From UBA2272 sp034368805 (GTDB lineage Bacteria > Actinomycetota > Coriobacteriia > Anaerosomatales > Anaerosomataceae): DNA of 64,000 nucleotides. Both the position numbers and the translations under genes were made by a program. The DNA lies in the NCBI GenBank assembly GCA_034368805.1, contig JAXMLJ010000044.1, forward strand, positions 1 to 64,000, given 5' to 3'. This document shows, piece by piece, positions 42,427-52,435 of this stretch; the first letter of the stretch is position 1; each line of letters begins with the position of its first letter. The notes below the pieces were generated by a model. That model saw only the letters and a list, made by a program, of their open reading frames with translations. It had not been told where the DNA came from and ran no database searches.

Positions 42427-44232
42427 TCAGACCGGCGCCACTCCCTGATAGCGCTGCAGCCGCAGGACGAACGTCGATCCCTCGCCGAGAGTGCTCGTCA
42501 GGGTGATCATCCCCCCGAGCAGATGAGCATACTCCTGCGACAGCGCCAGGCCGAGGCCCGTCCCCTCCGGCTTCGTCCGGCCGACGACCTCGATCTGGGT
42601 GAAGCGATCGAAGACACGCGGCTGATCGGCCTCCGCTATGCCCGGCCCCGTGTCCGTCACCGAGAAGACGACCGTCCCTTCCGGCCCGGTTCCAAACCGC
42701 ACCTCGACGCTCCCTTCGGCAGTGAACTTGACCGCGTTGCCCACGAGGTTGAGCAGTATCTGCCTGACCTTGCCGCTGTCGGAGACGATCTCGAGGGCCG
42801 AGTCGCTCACATCCGCACTCAGTTCGAGCCCCTTCTCATCGGCCAACGGCCGCATCACGTCGATGACCTCGGCGACAAGCGCCACCCCGTCGAACGGAGC
42901 GGGCCTCACCTCGACGCGCCCCGCCTCGACGCGCTCGAGGTCCAGCACGTCGTCGATGAGCGCGAGCAGATGCCTGCCCGAACCGTGAATCATCTCGATC
43001 TGGGTGCGTTGCTCGTCGGTGAGCGGTCCCGCCATGCCCTGCGCCAGCAGCCCGGAAAAACCGATGATCGAGTTGAGCGGTGTCCGAAGCTCATGACTCA
43101 TGCTCGCGAGAAACACGCTCTTGGCCGTCGTAGCCGACGCGAGTTCGGCGTTCATCTGCTCCAACTCCGATGTCCGCTCGGCGACGAGTTCCTCCAGATC
43201 CTCCCGGTACCGTTCCTCCTCGGCCTCGGCGGCCTTGCGGGCCGAGATGTCCGTGTGGGTTCCGACCATCCGGGTCGGAGCGTCATGCTCATCGCGCTCG
43301 ACGATGCTCCCGAGGGCAAGCATCCAGCGATACTCACCGGAGGCGGCGCGCTGGCGGAACTCGACGCGATACTCCGGTATCGCGCCTGCTGCGAACTCCT
43401 CGTACGCACGGACCACGCGCTCCCGATCGTCCGGGTGCAGGTCTCCCACCCATCTGTCCCGCGTGATCTCGTACGCCCCGGGATCGTATCCGAGCATGCT
43501 CGCATACTCGGCCGAGACAGCCACTCTCCCCGAGCGCACATCAAGGTCCCACGTTCCCTGCTCCGCGGCCTCCAGTGCCAACCGTAGCCGCTCGGCGTCG
43601 TCGGCGAGTTGGCGCCTGTCCGCCTCCCGCTCCTCCTGGTCCAGGATGAAGCGTGCGACCAGCAGCGTGGCCAACGGGAACAGGACGATCACCGCGGGAC
43701 CGATTCGCCGCACGACGCCCCAGCCCATGTGATCGGGCAGGAAGACGATCTGCGTCCCAAGCATGAAGACGTGCACGAGCAGTCCGAACCCGAGAAGCGA
43801 CCAACCTCTCATGACCGAGGGCAACCGGCGGCGCAGGTAGTAGAAGACAACACCGAGAAACGCCGATTCGACCACGACGAGAACGCCGGCAAGCGCCCCC
43901 GGACCGCCGAGCGACGCGCGGTAGACGCCGGCGATGATCGCCGCTACGACTGCCACGAGCGGACCGCCGAACAGCCCGGCGATCGCGAGAATGATCGACC
44001 TGCCGTCGAAGATGAGGCCGGGGGCGAGCACGAGCGGCGTTGCCATAGCAACGACCGCCACCGCGCCAAACAGGACGCCCGATACAAGCCGGGAGGCGAT
44101 GTAGTTGCGCTCGATGCGACGCAGGAGGTACTGCTGGATGCTGGCCAGCATGACGATGAGCGCGACGTTCTGGACGAGGGCCAGGACCAAGGGTTTGACT
44201 CCTTCACGGAGCAGAGTGGCGCCTTGAGGCAT
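42427..44232 (-). CDS. Membrane histidine kinase with 5TM-LYT-like sensor and PAS domain
   Basis: Sensor kinase of 601 residues. N-terminal five to six helices (about 12-200) contain the 5TMR_LYT-type pattern (PLVLAPGLIFDGRSIILAIA, GLFGGPLVAVVAAIIAGVYR). One PAS domain (about 225-345) reads TWDLDVRSGRVAVSAEY ... VGTHTDISARK. A coiled coil follows, then HisKA (ASMSHELRTPLNS, phospho-His near 379) and HATPase_c (NLVGNAVKF, DTGPGIA, GTGLGLALS). No response regulator is adjacent. ATG at 44232 has no clear ribosome binding site. 5TM-LYT domains in LytS bind or sense wall-related or small-molecule signals. Confidence 0.88.
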   Translation of the reverse strand: MPQGATLLREGVKPLVLALVQNVALIVMLASIQQYLLRRIERNYIASRLVSGVLFGAVAVVAMATPLVLAPGLIFDGRSIILAIAGLFGGPLVAVVAAIIAGVYRASLGGPGALAGVLVVVESAFLGVVFYYLRRRLPSVMRGWSLLGFGLLVHVFMLGTQIVFLPDHMGWGVVRRIGPAVIVLFPLATLLVARFILDQEEREADRRQLADDAERLRLALEAAEQGTWDLDVRSGRVAVSAEYASMLGYDPGAYEITRDRWVGDLHPDDRERVVRAYEEFAAGAIPEYRVEFRQRAASGEYRWMLALGSIVERDEHDAPTRMVGTHTDISARKAAEAEEERYREDLEELVAERTSELEQMNAELASATTAKSVFLASMSHELRTPLNSIIGFSGLLAQGMAGPLTDEQRTQIEMIHGSGRHLLALIDDVLDLERVEAGRVEVRPAPFDGVALVAEVIDVMRPLADEKGLELSADVSDSALEIVSDSGKVRQILLNLVGNAVKFTAEGSVEVRFGTGPEGTVVFSVTDTGPGIAEADQPRVFDRFTQIEVVGRTKPEGTGLGLALSQEYAHLLGGMITLTSTLGEGSTFVLRLQRYQGVAPV

Positions 44233-44367
44233 GATACAACGGAATCGGCGCCGGGCAGCCCGGTAGGCGGATCACGTCCCCGGAGCGCACGTGGGTATGC
44301 TCTTGTCGGAACGCCGCACGGGTGCCCTGCGGCGCGTGCGGCACCGCGATAGGAAAGGACGGAGCGG

Positions 44368-45018
44368 ATGGACGATCTGAGCCGAGACGCACGGGACCGG
44401 CTCGATCCGGGGGCGATCGCCCGCTCGGCATCACTGCTGCTCCTGGCCGCCGTCGGCACGGAGACTGCCAGCCGCATGCTCGAGAACGGCTCGTCGAACC
44501 TGGTCAGGGCACATGACTTATTGCTCGACATCCTGCCGTACGCGAGCGAATTCCGATACATCACGACGGCCGCGATGGCAGCCGCCGTGCTCACCTTCGT
44601 CGTCTACGCGACACGACGCACCCCGGCCGAGGTTCCGCACTTCATCTCGGTGATCGCGATCATGTATGCACTTCGCGCCGCGCTCATCGTGCTGACACCG
44701 CTCGCCGGTCCGCGCACCGAGGAGGTGGCGATGTTCCCGCTGTTCGCCAACGGGATGTTCCCGTCCGGACATACCGCCCTCGCGCTGCTGTTCGTGCACT
44801 TCACCGATCGGGCGATCGCACCTGGCCTCCGCAGGCTGCAGGTCGCCCTGACGGTGACGGTGATCGTCATGCTGCTGCTCTCGCGCGGCCACTACTCGAT
44901 CGACATCGCGGGCGGCGCGCTGCTCGCCTACTTCGTCGCGCACGAGTGGACCCGGGGGCGTCTGTTCGAGCTGCTCAGGCGGTATGTGGCGGGGGCTCCT
45001 TCTCGGCGCCGACCATGA
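44368..45018 (+). CDS. PAP2-like membrane phosphatase
   Basis: Membrane protein of 216 residues with about six helices. Motifs of the PAP2_C/sphingomyelin synthase-like group: GMFPSGHTALALL and SRGHYSIDIAGGALLAYF, supplying two catalytic His and an Asp. It may dephosphorylate a lipid phosphate or transfer a head group. ATG at 44368 follows AAAGGACGGAG. The last 44 bases overlap the 3' end of the convergent Rieske gene. Confidence 0.82.
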   Translation: MDDLSRDARDRLDPGAIARSASLLLLAAVGTETASRMLENGSSNLVRAHDLLLDILPYASEFRYITTAAMAAAVLTFVVYATRRTPAEVPHFISVIAIMYALRAALIVLTPLAGPRTEEVAMFPLFANGMFPSGHTALALLFVHFTDRAIAPGLRRLQVALTVTVIVMLLLSRGHYSIDIAGGALLAYFVAHEWTRGRLFELLRRYVAGAPSRRRP

Positions 45019-45352
45019 CGCGCCCGCCCTCGACCCGCACCTCGTACGTGACGAGCGGCCGAGGGTGACGGAGCGCCTCGGCCGCCGCCTGGGCGACGCC
45101 GGACCAGTCCGTCCACCGAATCACGTTACCGTCGGTCACGTCGAACTGCGAACCGTGACGCGGGCAGGTCACTACGGTACCCTCCAGAGTGCCGCGGGCG
45201 AGCCGGCCCCTCAGGTGCGGACAGCGCGCCTGGGTGGCGAAGTACCGGTCACCGGCACGCGCGAGCAAGATCGCCTCGCCTCCGACCTCCACTTCGATCA
45301 TGGCGCCGTCGGCCAACTCATCTGCGCCCAGCACATCGACAAACGCGCTCAT
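44975..45352 (-). CDS. Rieske-type [2Fe-2S] ferredoxin
   Basis: Small soluble Rieske protein of 125 residues. The cluster ligands are in ARCPHLRGRLARG (Cys, His) and VTCPRHGSQFDVTDG (Cys, His). It resembles the ferredoxin subunits of dioxygenases or nitrite-reductase-like small subunits, acting as an electron carrier with unknown partner. ATG at 45352 follows TGGAGG. It lies 17 bases after the GlsB gene on the same strand, and its 3' end is antisense to the PAP2 gene for 44 bases. Confidence 0.88.
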   Translation of the reverse strand: MSAFVDVLGADELADGAMIEVEVGGEAILLARAGDRYFATQARCPHLRGRLARGTLEGTVVTCPRHGSQFDVTDGNVIRWTDWSGVAQAAAEALRHPRPLVTYEVRVEGGRVMVGAEKEPPPHTA

Positions 45353-45369
45353 CCCGAACCTCCACTTTG

Positions 45370-45615
45370 CTATCTGCGCAGTATCCGGGCGATCGCGAGC
45401 AGCACGATCGCGCCGACCGTAGCAACGAGGATCGACCATATGTTCAGGCCATCCACGCCGCCGAACCCGAACAGACTCATGACGAAGCCGCCGATGAACG
45501 CACCGACCACGCCGAGCACAACGGTCATCAGACAACCGGCCCGCCCCTGGCCGAGGAGGAACTGCGCGAGCATTCCCGCAAGCCCGCCGACGATGACCCA
45601 GCTGAGCAGACCCAT
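45370..45615 (-). CDS. GlsB/YeaQ/YmgE-family small membrane protein
   Basis: Membrane protein of 81 residues with three helices (LLSWVIVGGLAGMLAQFLLG, VVLGVVGAFIGGFVMSLFGF, SILVATVGAIVLLAIARIL) and the Gly-rich first loop typical of transglycosylase-associated/stress-response family members. ATG at 45615 follows AAGGAGG. Function unknown; often stress-induced. Probably co-transcribed with the Rieske gene. Confidence 0.9.
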   Translation of the reverse strand: MGLLSWVIVGGLAGMLAQFLLGQGRAGCLMTVVLGVVGAFIGGFVMSLFGFGGVDGLNIWSILVATVGAIVLLAIARILRR

Positions 45616-45800
45616 CCCTTCATCCTCCTTGCGCGGCGCCAGTGACACGAGCAGCGCCCGGCCCTGATCACGTGTCCGCGGCCGACCGCTCTTGTGGGTC
45701 TTACCCCTCAAACGCGGGCGCGCACCGCATCGCACACCGAACGCGCGCACACGCGGCAGGGTATAGAGCAACGTAGGCCTACCAAGGAGGTGCGTGCCCG

Positions 45801-46631
45801 ATGCCCCGGCCCCTGTGGAAGGGAGTGATCAGCTTCGGCCTGGTCACGATCCCGGTCTCTCTCTACCCGGCGAAGAACGCTGAGAACGATATACGCTTCA
45901 CGCTGCTCCACGAACGCGACATGCGACCCGTGCGCAACCGCCGCGAGGACGACCTCGAACACGAGGTCCCCTGGGAGGAGGTCGTGAAGGGCTACGAGTA
46001 CGAGCCCGGCCAGTACGTGATCATCACCGAAGACGAGTTGCTGGCGGCAAACGTCGAGGCGACCCAGTCGATCGACATCATCGGCTTCGTCGACGCCGCC
46101 GAGATCGACCCCACCTATTACACGAGTCCGTACTACACAGAGCCGACGAAGGCGGGCCGGAAGGCGTACGCGCTGCTGCGCGAGACGCTCCGGCGGACGG
46201 GCCGCGTGGGCGTGGCGAAAGTCGTGATCCGCACACGCCAGCATCTGTGCGCACTGCGCGCCGCAGGCCCCATGCTGCTCGTCGAGGTCCTGCGCTGGCC
46301 CTACCAGCTCAGGAGCGCCACCGACTTCGACCTCCCGGCCGAGGATCTCGACTCGCTCGGCGTGACGGAGGCCGAACTCAGCATGGCCGAGCAGCTCGTC
46401 GGCTCGATGGTCGCAACCTGGGACCCCGCGCAGTACACCGACACCTACCGCGACGATCTACTGCGGCTCGTCGAGGACAAGGTCGAGCACGGCGCGGTTA
46501 CGATCGTCGCCGGGGAGCCACCCGACGAGGCTCCCGCCGAAGGAACCGTGGTCGACATCATGTCGTTGCTCAAGCGCAGCGTGGAGCGGCGGGCGCAGAC
46601 GTCCGGCACGTCCGACGCGAAGACCGGGTAG
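45801..46631 (+). CDS. ku: Ku-type DNA end-binding protein
   Basis: Homodimeric Ku protein of 276 residues that binds double-strand breaks for non-homologous end joining. Conserved parts: PRPLWKGVISFGLVTIPVSL at the N-terminus, HERDMRPV, the VVKGYEYEPGQYVIITEDEL segment and the bridge region YYTSPYYTEPTKAGRKAYAL. The C-terminus is short with modest basic charge. ATG follows AAGGAGG. It precedes ligD by six bases; together they form the standard bacterial NHEJ operon. Confidence 0.95.
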   Translation: MPRPLWKGVISFGLVTIPVSLYPAKNAENDIRFTLLHERDMRPVRNRREDDLEHEVPWEEVVKGYEYEPGQYVIITEDELLAANVEATQSIDIIGFVDAAEIDPTYYTSPYYTEPTKAGRKAYALLRETLRRTGRVGVAKVVIRTRQHLCALRAAGPMLLVEVLRWPYQLRSATDFDLPAEDLDSLGVTEAELSMAEQLVGSMVATWDPAQYTDTYRDDLLRLVEDKVEHGAVTIVAGEPPDEAPAEGTVVDIMSLLKRSVERRAQTSGTSDAKTG

Positions 46632-46637
46632 TCGCCC

Positions 46638-49168
46638 ATGTCGCTTGAGACCTACCGTGAGAAGCGCGACTTCTCGACGACGCCTGAGCCTGCCGGGAGA
46701 GACGCTGCCCCGGGCGGTCGGCTCTTCGTGATCCAGAAGCACGCCGCTTCACGCCTCCACTACGACTTCCGTCTTGAGCTCGACGGCGTGCTGCTGTCGT
46801 GGGCCGTCCCCAAGGGACCGTCGCTCGACCCGCGCGAACGCCATCTCGCGGTGCGCGTCGAGGACCACCCCTCGAGTACGGCAGCATCCATGGGACGATA
46901 CCTAAGGGAGAGTACGGCGGCGGGACGGTCGCAGTCTGGGACACCGGCACATGGGAGCCCGAGAACGACCCGCACGCCGGGCTTGCCCGCGGTGATCTCA
47001 AGTTCACACTCCACGGCGAGAAACTTCACGGCAGCTGGGTGCTCGTCCGGATGAAGCGTCGCAGCGAGGAGGAGGGCAAGGAGAACTGGCTGCTCATCAA
47101 GCACCGCGACGAACACGCGACGGACGGCGGCGGCTCGGCGATCCTGACCGAGCGCCCTGAGTCGATCATCACCGGCCGCACGATCGAACAGATCGCGGCG
47201 GACGCAACAGTCGGCACGGCCAGCCGGACGCGTGCGGCCGCTCCCCTCCCTGACCCCGCCACGCTCCCCGGCGCCAGAAAGGCCGCGCGCGCGCCGGGCT
47301 TCGTGAGACCCGAACTCGCGACGCTGGTGAAGGTCGCGCCCGAAGGTGACGGCTGGCTGCACGAGATCAAGTTCGACGGCTACCGGGCGCTCGCCCGCGT
47401 TGATAGCGGGCGCGTGGAGATCCGCTCCCGTAACGACCGCGACTGGACCGAGCGCTGGGCACCCATCGCCGGGGAGCTGGCGGAGCTCCCTGTGGACTCG
47501 GCCATCCTCGACGGCGAGGTGGTCGTCGAACTCGAGGACGGCCGCACCGCCTTCGGCGAACTACAGCACGATCTCGGCAGCGGCAGGACCGACCGCCTGC
47601 GCTACTACGTGTTCGACCTGCTGCACCTCAACGGCTACGACCTCACGGGCGTCGCACTGACACGGCGCAAGTCGGCGCTCAGGGCCGTCCTCGAGGCGGG
47701 TCCACAGGATCGCGTGCGCTACGCGGAGGACATGTACGGGCAGGGAGCCGAGTTGCTCGCCAGCGCGTGCGATCACGCACTCGAGGGCATCGTCAGCAAA
47801 CGGGCGGACGCTCCGTACCGGCCGGGAGCCCGCGGCCCCGGCTGGGTGAAGACCAAGTGCCTGCTACGCCAGGAGTTCGTCATCGTCGGCTGGACCCCCC
47901 CGTCCGGCAGCCGGACCGGTTTTGGCGCCCTGCTGCTTGCGGTAGGCGACCCGGACGGCGGGCTACGCTACATCGGCAAGGTCGGTAGCGGGTTCAGCGA
48001 CCGCTTCTTGCGTGAGTTCGGTGACCGGCTCCGGGAGATCGAGGTTCCCGAGCCGCCGGTCGCGCGCCACGCCGAGCGCGCGCCGAAAGACGCCCACTGG
48101 GCCACGCCGCGATTCGTGGGCGAGGTGTCCTTTGCCGAGTGGACCGCCGAGGGCAACCTCAGGCATCAGACTTTCCAGGGCCTGCGCGAGGACAAGTCGC
48201 CGGCCGACGTCGTGCTCGAGAACCCGGGCCGCGAGGCGGACCCCACGACACCCGCCGTGACGCTCACGCATCCCGATCGCGTCTTCTGGCCGTCCGTCGG
48301 CACGACCAAGCAGGATCTCGCCGACTACTACGCATGGGTCGCGCCGTACATGCTGCCGTACGTGCTGGGCCGCCCCATCTCGATGGTTCGGTGTCCGGCA
48401 GGCGTCGGTGGGGCACGCGCGGGCCGGCCGATGGGTCGCGGACCGGTCGAGTGCTTCTTCCACAAGCACCCCGGGCCCGACTTCCCGGGCCCCTTCGAAC
48501 GCGTCGAGATCGTCGAGTCGGTGGGGCCAGGCGCGTACCTGACGATCACCGAGCCGGCCAGTCTCGTCGCACTCGCTCAGATGGGCGTGCTCGAGATCCA
48601 CACCTGGGGGGCGACCTGGCCCGAGATCGAGCGACCGGACACCATGGTGTTCGATCTCGACCCTTCCGATGAGGTCGGCTGGCCCGATCTCGTCGCCGGC
48701 GCCCGGCTCGTCCGCGACGTGCTCGGCGGACTCGGCCTGGAGAGCTTCGTCAAGACGACCGGCGGCAAAGGGCTGCATGTGTGCTTGCCGGTCGAGCCGA
48801 CGCTGGACTGGGAGACCGCGAAGCGCTTCGCGAAAGCTGTCGCCGACGCGATCGCCACCTACGAGCCGGACCGCTACGTCTCGACGATGTCGAAGGCCAA
48901 GCGTGTCGGGAAGGTGTACATCGACTACCTGCGCACGGCTCGCGCCGCGACGTTCATCGCGCCCTACTCCACCCGGGCGCGGACCCGGCCCGCCGTCTCG
49001 GTGCCGCTGCGCTGGGACGAGCTTGGCGGACGGGCACGACCCGACACGTATGACATCGGGAACGTTCGCAGACGCATGGCGCAGCTTGCCCGCGACCCCT
49101 GGGACGGCTACTTCGACCTCCGGCAGCGCATCACTCCGAAGATGCTCCGGGAGATCGAGGCGGAGTAG
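46638..49168 (+). pseudogene. ligD: ATP-dependent DNA ligase LigD (PE-LIG-POL), reading frame broken once
   Basis: NHEJ ligase of about 843 codons in two frames. The first frame (46638 to about 46871) encodes the start of the 3'-phosphoesterase domain (IQKHAASRLHYDFRLELDG, AVRVEDHP). The second frame continues exactly in register from LEYGSIHGTIPKGEYGGGT to the stop at 49168. The ligase domain has the nucleotidyl Lys in HEIKFDGYRALA; the C-terminal polymerase/primase domain has VFDLDPSDEVGW. The shift lies in CCCC at 46868-46871: one C is missing relative to the family, or a -1 slip is needed. It may be a true mutation, an assembly error or slippage. The 3' end overlaps the convergent kinase gene by 38 bases. 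Confidence 0.85.
46868..46871 (+). other. Frame break in ligD at a C-tetranucleotide
   Basis: In the first frame CAC CCC TCG is read. Re-reading one C gives CAC CCC CTC GAG TAC, which restores HPLEYG exactly as in LigD relatives. The site is therefore a one-base deletion or a -1 slippage site. Confidence 0.75.
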
Positions 49169-52100
49169 TCCCCGGGTACACCTGCGGCAGGTGCAGGAGG
49201 AACTCCGAGCCCGCCCCCACCTCGCTCACCACGGTGATCTCTCCGCCAAGCATCGCTGCGAACTCCCTGGAGATGGTGAGGCCGAGGCCCGTGCCGGGCG
49301 CGTAGCCGCCCGCGCCGGCTCCGACCTGGGTGAACGGCTCAAAGATGTCTCCCAGACGATCGGCCGGGATGCCCCGCCCCGTGTCGCTCACGCGGAACTC
49401 GATGCTGCCATCCCCTACCTGCATGGCCAGCCCGACGCGCCCCGAGTCCGTGAACTTCACCGCGTTGCCGGCGAGGTTCAGCAGGATCTGCTTCAGCTTG
49501 CCCGGGTCCGAAAGCATCGACACCCCGGCGCCCGACACCTCCGTGCTCAGGTCGAGGCCCTTCTCGGCGACCAGCGGCTGGAGCGCGGTCGCCACCGCGG
49601 CCATAGCCGCCGCCGGATCGAACTCGTCGAGGTGCACCTCGGTCCGCCCGGATTCGACCTTGGCCAGATCCAGGACCTCGTCAACGAGTTCGAGGAGGTG
49701 TCTGCCCGAGGCGTGGATCATGCCGATCTGCGTCTGTTGCTCCTCGGACAGCGGGCCGACGAGTCCTTGCGCGAGCAGTCCCGAGAACCCGATGATGGAG
49801 TTGAGGGGCGTCCTGAGCTCGTGGCTCATGTTGGCCAGAAACGCGCTCTTGGCGCGAGTGGCCTCTTCAAGCGCCACGTTCGCTCGCGTGAGCTCAGCGG
49901 TTCGCTCGGCGACCAGCTCCTCGAGATGGTCCCGGTGTCCCGCCAGCTCCTGCTCGGCCACCTTGCGGTCGGTGATGTCGATCGCCACACCGTCCCATAC
50001 GACGTGCCCGTTCTCGAGAAGTCTCGGCTCGGACGACAGGCGCGCCCACCGCTCGCGGCCGCTCGGCGTGCGATAGCTGACCTCCGCCATGAACGGCTCG
50101 AGCGCCTCGTGTGCGCGCTGCTCGAGCACATCGAGAAGCGCCCGATCCCCTTCTAGAGCCTGACCAGAGAGTACCTCGATGTCCTCGAGCGCCTCGGCGA
50201 CCGAGGTCTCGAGCATCCTCTCCACGCCGGCGCTCACATGCACGAGGCGGCGGGTGCGCCCGTCGACATCGAAATCGAGCTGATAGATGAAACCGTCGGG
50301 GATGTTGTCGCTCAGCGTCCTCAGGCGCGCCTCGCTCTCGCGCAACGCCTGCTCCGCGCGCCTTCTCTCCGTGACATCGCGAACGAACACGAGCGCGCCG
50401 TTGCTGCCTTCGTGGACGATCGGCACCCCGGAGGTCTCCACAGCCACACCGCTGCCGTCGGCACGAAGGAACACCGTGTCGCTCAGTCCCTGGCGCGATC
50501 GGTCTTCGTTGAGAGACCTCATCCGCTCTTGCGCAAGCGCCCGGCAGTCCGGATGGACGGAGTCGAGCACGGGGCGACCGATGAGGTCGTCGACCGAGGA
50601 CTCGCCGAGCAGGTCGCGCATCGCGCCGTTGATGTACGCGAACCGCCCCCCGACCTGCACGAAGATGGCGTCGGGCGCTCCCTCGACCAGCGTACGGAAC
50701 CGACGCTCACTCGCAGCAAGCGCCCTAGCTGCCGCACGCTCCTGTGTCTGGTCACGGAACACCAGGACGACACCCGTGATCTCGCCCGAACCATCGCGGA
50801 TCGGGGCGGCGCTGTCGGCGATCGCCCGCGTCGCGCCGTCGTGAGCTACGAGAAGCGTGTGCCGGGGCAGACCCACGATCGCATGCTCGAGCAGCACGCG
50901 AACCGCCGGACTCACCACCGGCGCGCCTGACTCTTCATCCACGATGACGAAGACGTCGTGGAGCGGTCTACCCCGCGCCTCGGAGAGCGACCAGCCCGTG
51001 AGCGTCTCGGCCACGGGGTTCATGAACACCACGGCGAGCAGCGAATCGGTGGAGATGACGGCGTCACCGACGCTCGTCAGCGTGACACCGAGCTGCTCCT
51101 CGGCGGCGCGGCGGGAGCGCTGCTCCGCCAGCAGTCCCTCAAGGTAGCGCGCGCGAAGACCCCGTTGGATGGCGAGGAAGCTGACCGCGATCGCACCGAC
51201 GAGGACCAGCACGAACGCGACGATCAGCCGCGCGCGGGCCTCCCACGCGGCTAGTGCCTCGGTATGTTCGATCTCGGCGAGCATGAACCAGGGCGAGCCG
51301 GGGATCGGGACAACGTACGCAAGCACCTCGCGGCCGCCATAGCTGAGGCCCTCGATCGCCCCCTCTTCACCACCGAGCGCCCTGACCACCGTGATGCCGT
51401 CCTGGGCGAGCGGGATGCGCAGGGAACGGGCAGGTGAGGTGGAGTGCCGGGCCTGGTTCAAGACGAGCGCTCCATCGCCCTCGCGTTCAACCAGTAGGAT
51501 CTCGGCGGTCTCACTGTACGTCGGCCACGACTCCACGAGCGGATATAGGAAGTCCGCGGCGCTCGCGTGCAGCACGATAGCGACGTTCGTCGTGCTGCCG
51601 TCCGAGCGAGACACGGCCATCGGGGTGATGACATCGATGCGGGCATCGGCATGCTCAGGCGTGACGTAGAGATCGCTCAGAACCGTGCGCTCCGCTCCGA
51701 ATGCGGCGACCGCGCTCGCGGCGGTCTCGGCGGACAGTGCCGCCGGACCCTCGCCAGCACGCACGAGGACATTGCCCGCCTCATCGACGAGCAGCACGTC
51801 CCGATACCGGTCGCCGTACCTGAGCGATGCGAACAGGCGCCTGAGCGCATCTTCGTTTTCGGGAGTGGGCGACTCGAACCACCGCGTGAGGAACAGGGCG
51901 ATACTCGGCGATTCGGACATCCGGTGGCCATCGAGCTGGCGGTCGGCCCGCCACTCGATGATCTGCTCGGCTTTGAGAGCCGCGATCGTCTCGAGTTCCC
52001 GCTCAGCCTGCCGCCGAAGCGCCGCTTCCTGGTCCCGGTACATCCAGGCACCGCCAACGAGAAGAGCGATGATCGCCACCGTGGCGAGGACCGCTGCCGC

Positions 52101-52193
52101 GCGCGTGAGCCGCATGCGCACCCACGGCTGACTCCCGGAAGTCGACGTGCCCGCGTCGCTGTCCGGCTTCGTGTGTCGGGCCTCGTCCGTCAC
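49131..52193 (-). CDS. Membrane histidine kinase with extracellular sensor and three PAS domains
   Basis: Sensor kinase of 1020 residues. Helix 1 (about 32-52), an extracellular CACHE-like sensor of about 270 residues (DVLLVDEAGNVLVRAGEG ... YVVPIPGSPWFMLAEIE), helix 2 (about 325-345), then three PAS domains (SVGDAVISTDSLLAVVFMNP; LVEGAPDAIFVQVGGRFAYI; a third with RARRLVHVSAGVERML-like text). HisKA follows with ANMSHELRTPLNS (His near 785), then HATPase_c (NLAGNAVKF, DTGRGIP, GTGLGLTIS). GTG at 52193 is assumed. No adjacent response regulator. Its last codons are antisense to the ligD 3' end. Confidence 0.88.
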   Translation of the reverse strand: MTDEARHTKPDSDAGTSTSGSQPWVRMRLTRAAAVLATVAIIALLVGGAWMYRDQEAALRRQAERELETIAALKAEQIIEWRADRQLDGHRMSESPSIALFLTRWFESPTPENEDALRRLFASLRYGDRYRDVLLVDEAGNVLVRAGEGPAALSAETAASAVAAFGAERTVLSDLYVTPEHADARIDVITPMAVSRSDGSTTNVAIVLHASAADFLYPLVESWPTYSETAEILLVEREGDGALVLNQARHSTSPARSLRIPLAQDGITVVRALGGEEGAIEGLSYGGREVLAYVVPIPGSPWFMLAEIEHTEALAAWEARARLIVAFVLVLVGAIAVSFLAIQRGLRARYLEGLLAEQRSRRAAEEQLGVTLTSVGDAVISTDSLLAVVFMNPVAETLTGWSLSEARGRPLHDVFVIVDEESGAPVVSPAVRVLLEHAIVGLPRHTLLVAHDGATRAIADSAAPIRDGSGEITGVVLVFRDQTQERAAARALAASERRFRTLVEGAPDAIFVQVGGRFAYINGAMRDLLGESSVDDLIGRPVLDSVHPDCRALAQERMRSLNEDRSRQGLSDTVFLRADGSGVAVETSGVPIVHEGSNGALVFVRDVTERRRAEQALRESEARLRTLSDNIPDGFIYQLDFDVDGRTRRLVHVSAGVERMLETSVAEALEDIEVLSGQALEGDRALLDVLEQRAHEALEPFMAEVSYRTPSGRERWARLSSEPRLLENGHVVWDGVAIDITDRKVAEQELAGHRDHLEELVAERTAELTRANVALEEATRAKSAFLANMSHELRTPLNSIIGFSGLLAQGLVGPLSEEQQTQIGMIHASGRHLLELVDEVLDLAKVESGRTEVHLDEFDPAAAMAAVATALQPLVAEKGLDLSTEVSGAGVSMLSDPGKLKQILLNLAGNAVKFTDSGRVGLAMQVGDGSIEFRVSDTGRGIPADRLGDIFEPFTQVGAGAGGYAPGTGLGLTISREFAAMLGGEITVVSEVGAGSEFLLHLPQVYPGTTPPRSPGASSE

Positions 52194-52413
52194 CAGTGCC
52201 TCGACTCTTCAAGCGGAGTTGCCGATAGGCGGCTCGCACTGTACTCCGAGCCGCAGTCCGAGAACAATCGACGGCGGAGAGGCCGCTCAACGAACGGTCG
52301 CTTCAATCGAACCCGCGCCGCGCCCGCTCCACCCCAAGCTGACTCATGGAGCACGCCGTGTCAAACACCGCGTGACCGTCGCAGGACACGCGCTGCCAAG
52401 GTTCGAAGAATGT

Positions 52414-52435
52414 CGGCGCGCCCCTCAGCGCGCCG
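52414..52435 (-). terminator. Hairpin terminator of the hut operon with the hutI stop codon in its loop
   Basis: CGGCGCGC and GCGCGCCG pair perfectly (8 bp) around a 6-base loop that contains the hutI TGA (52425-52427). On the minus strand it is followed by ACATTCTTCG. Confidence 0.65.

Noticed and set aside
46799..49168. A second, independent ligase gene starting at GTG 46799
   Set aside because: The first 25 codons of that frame are not LigD-like and overlap the phosphoesterase frame. The match to LigD begins exactly at the frame break, so it is one interrupted gene.
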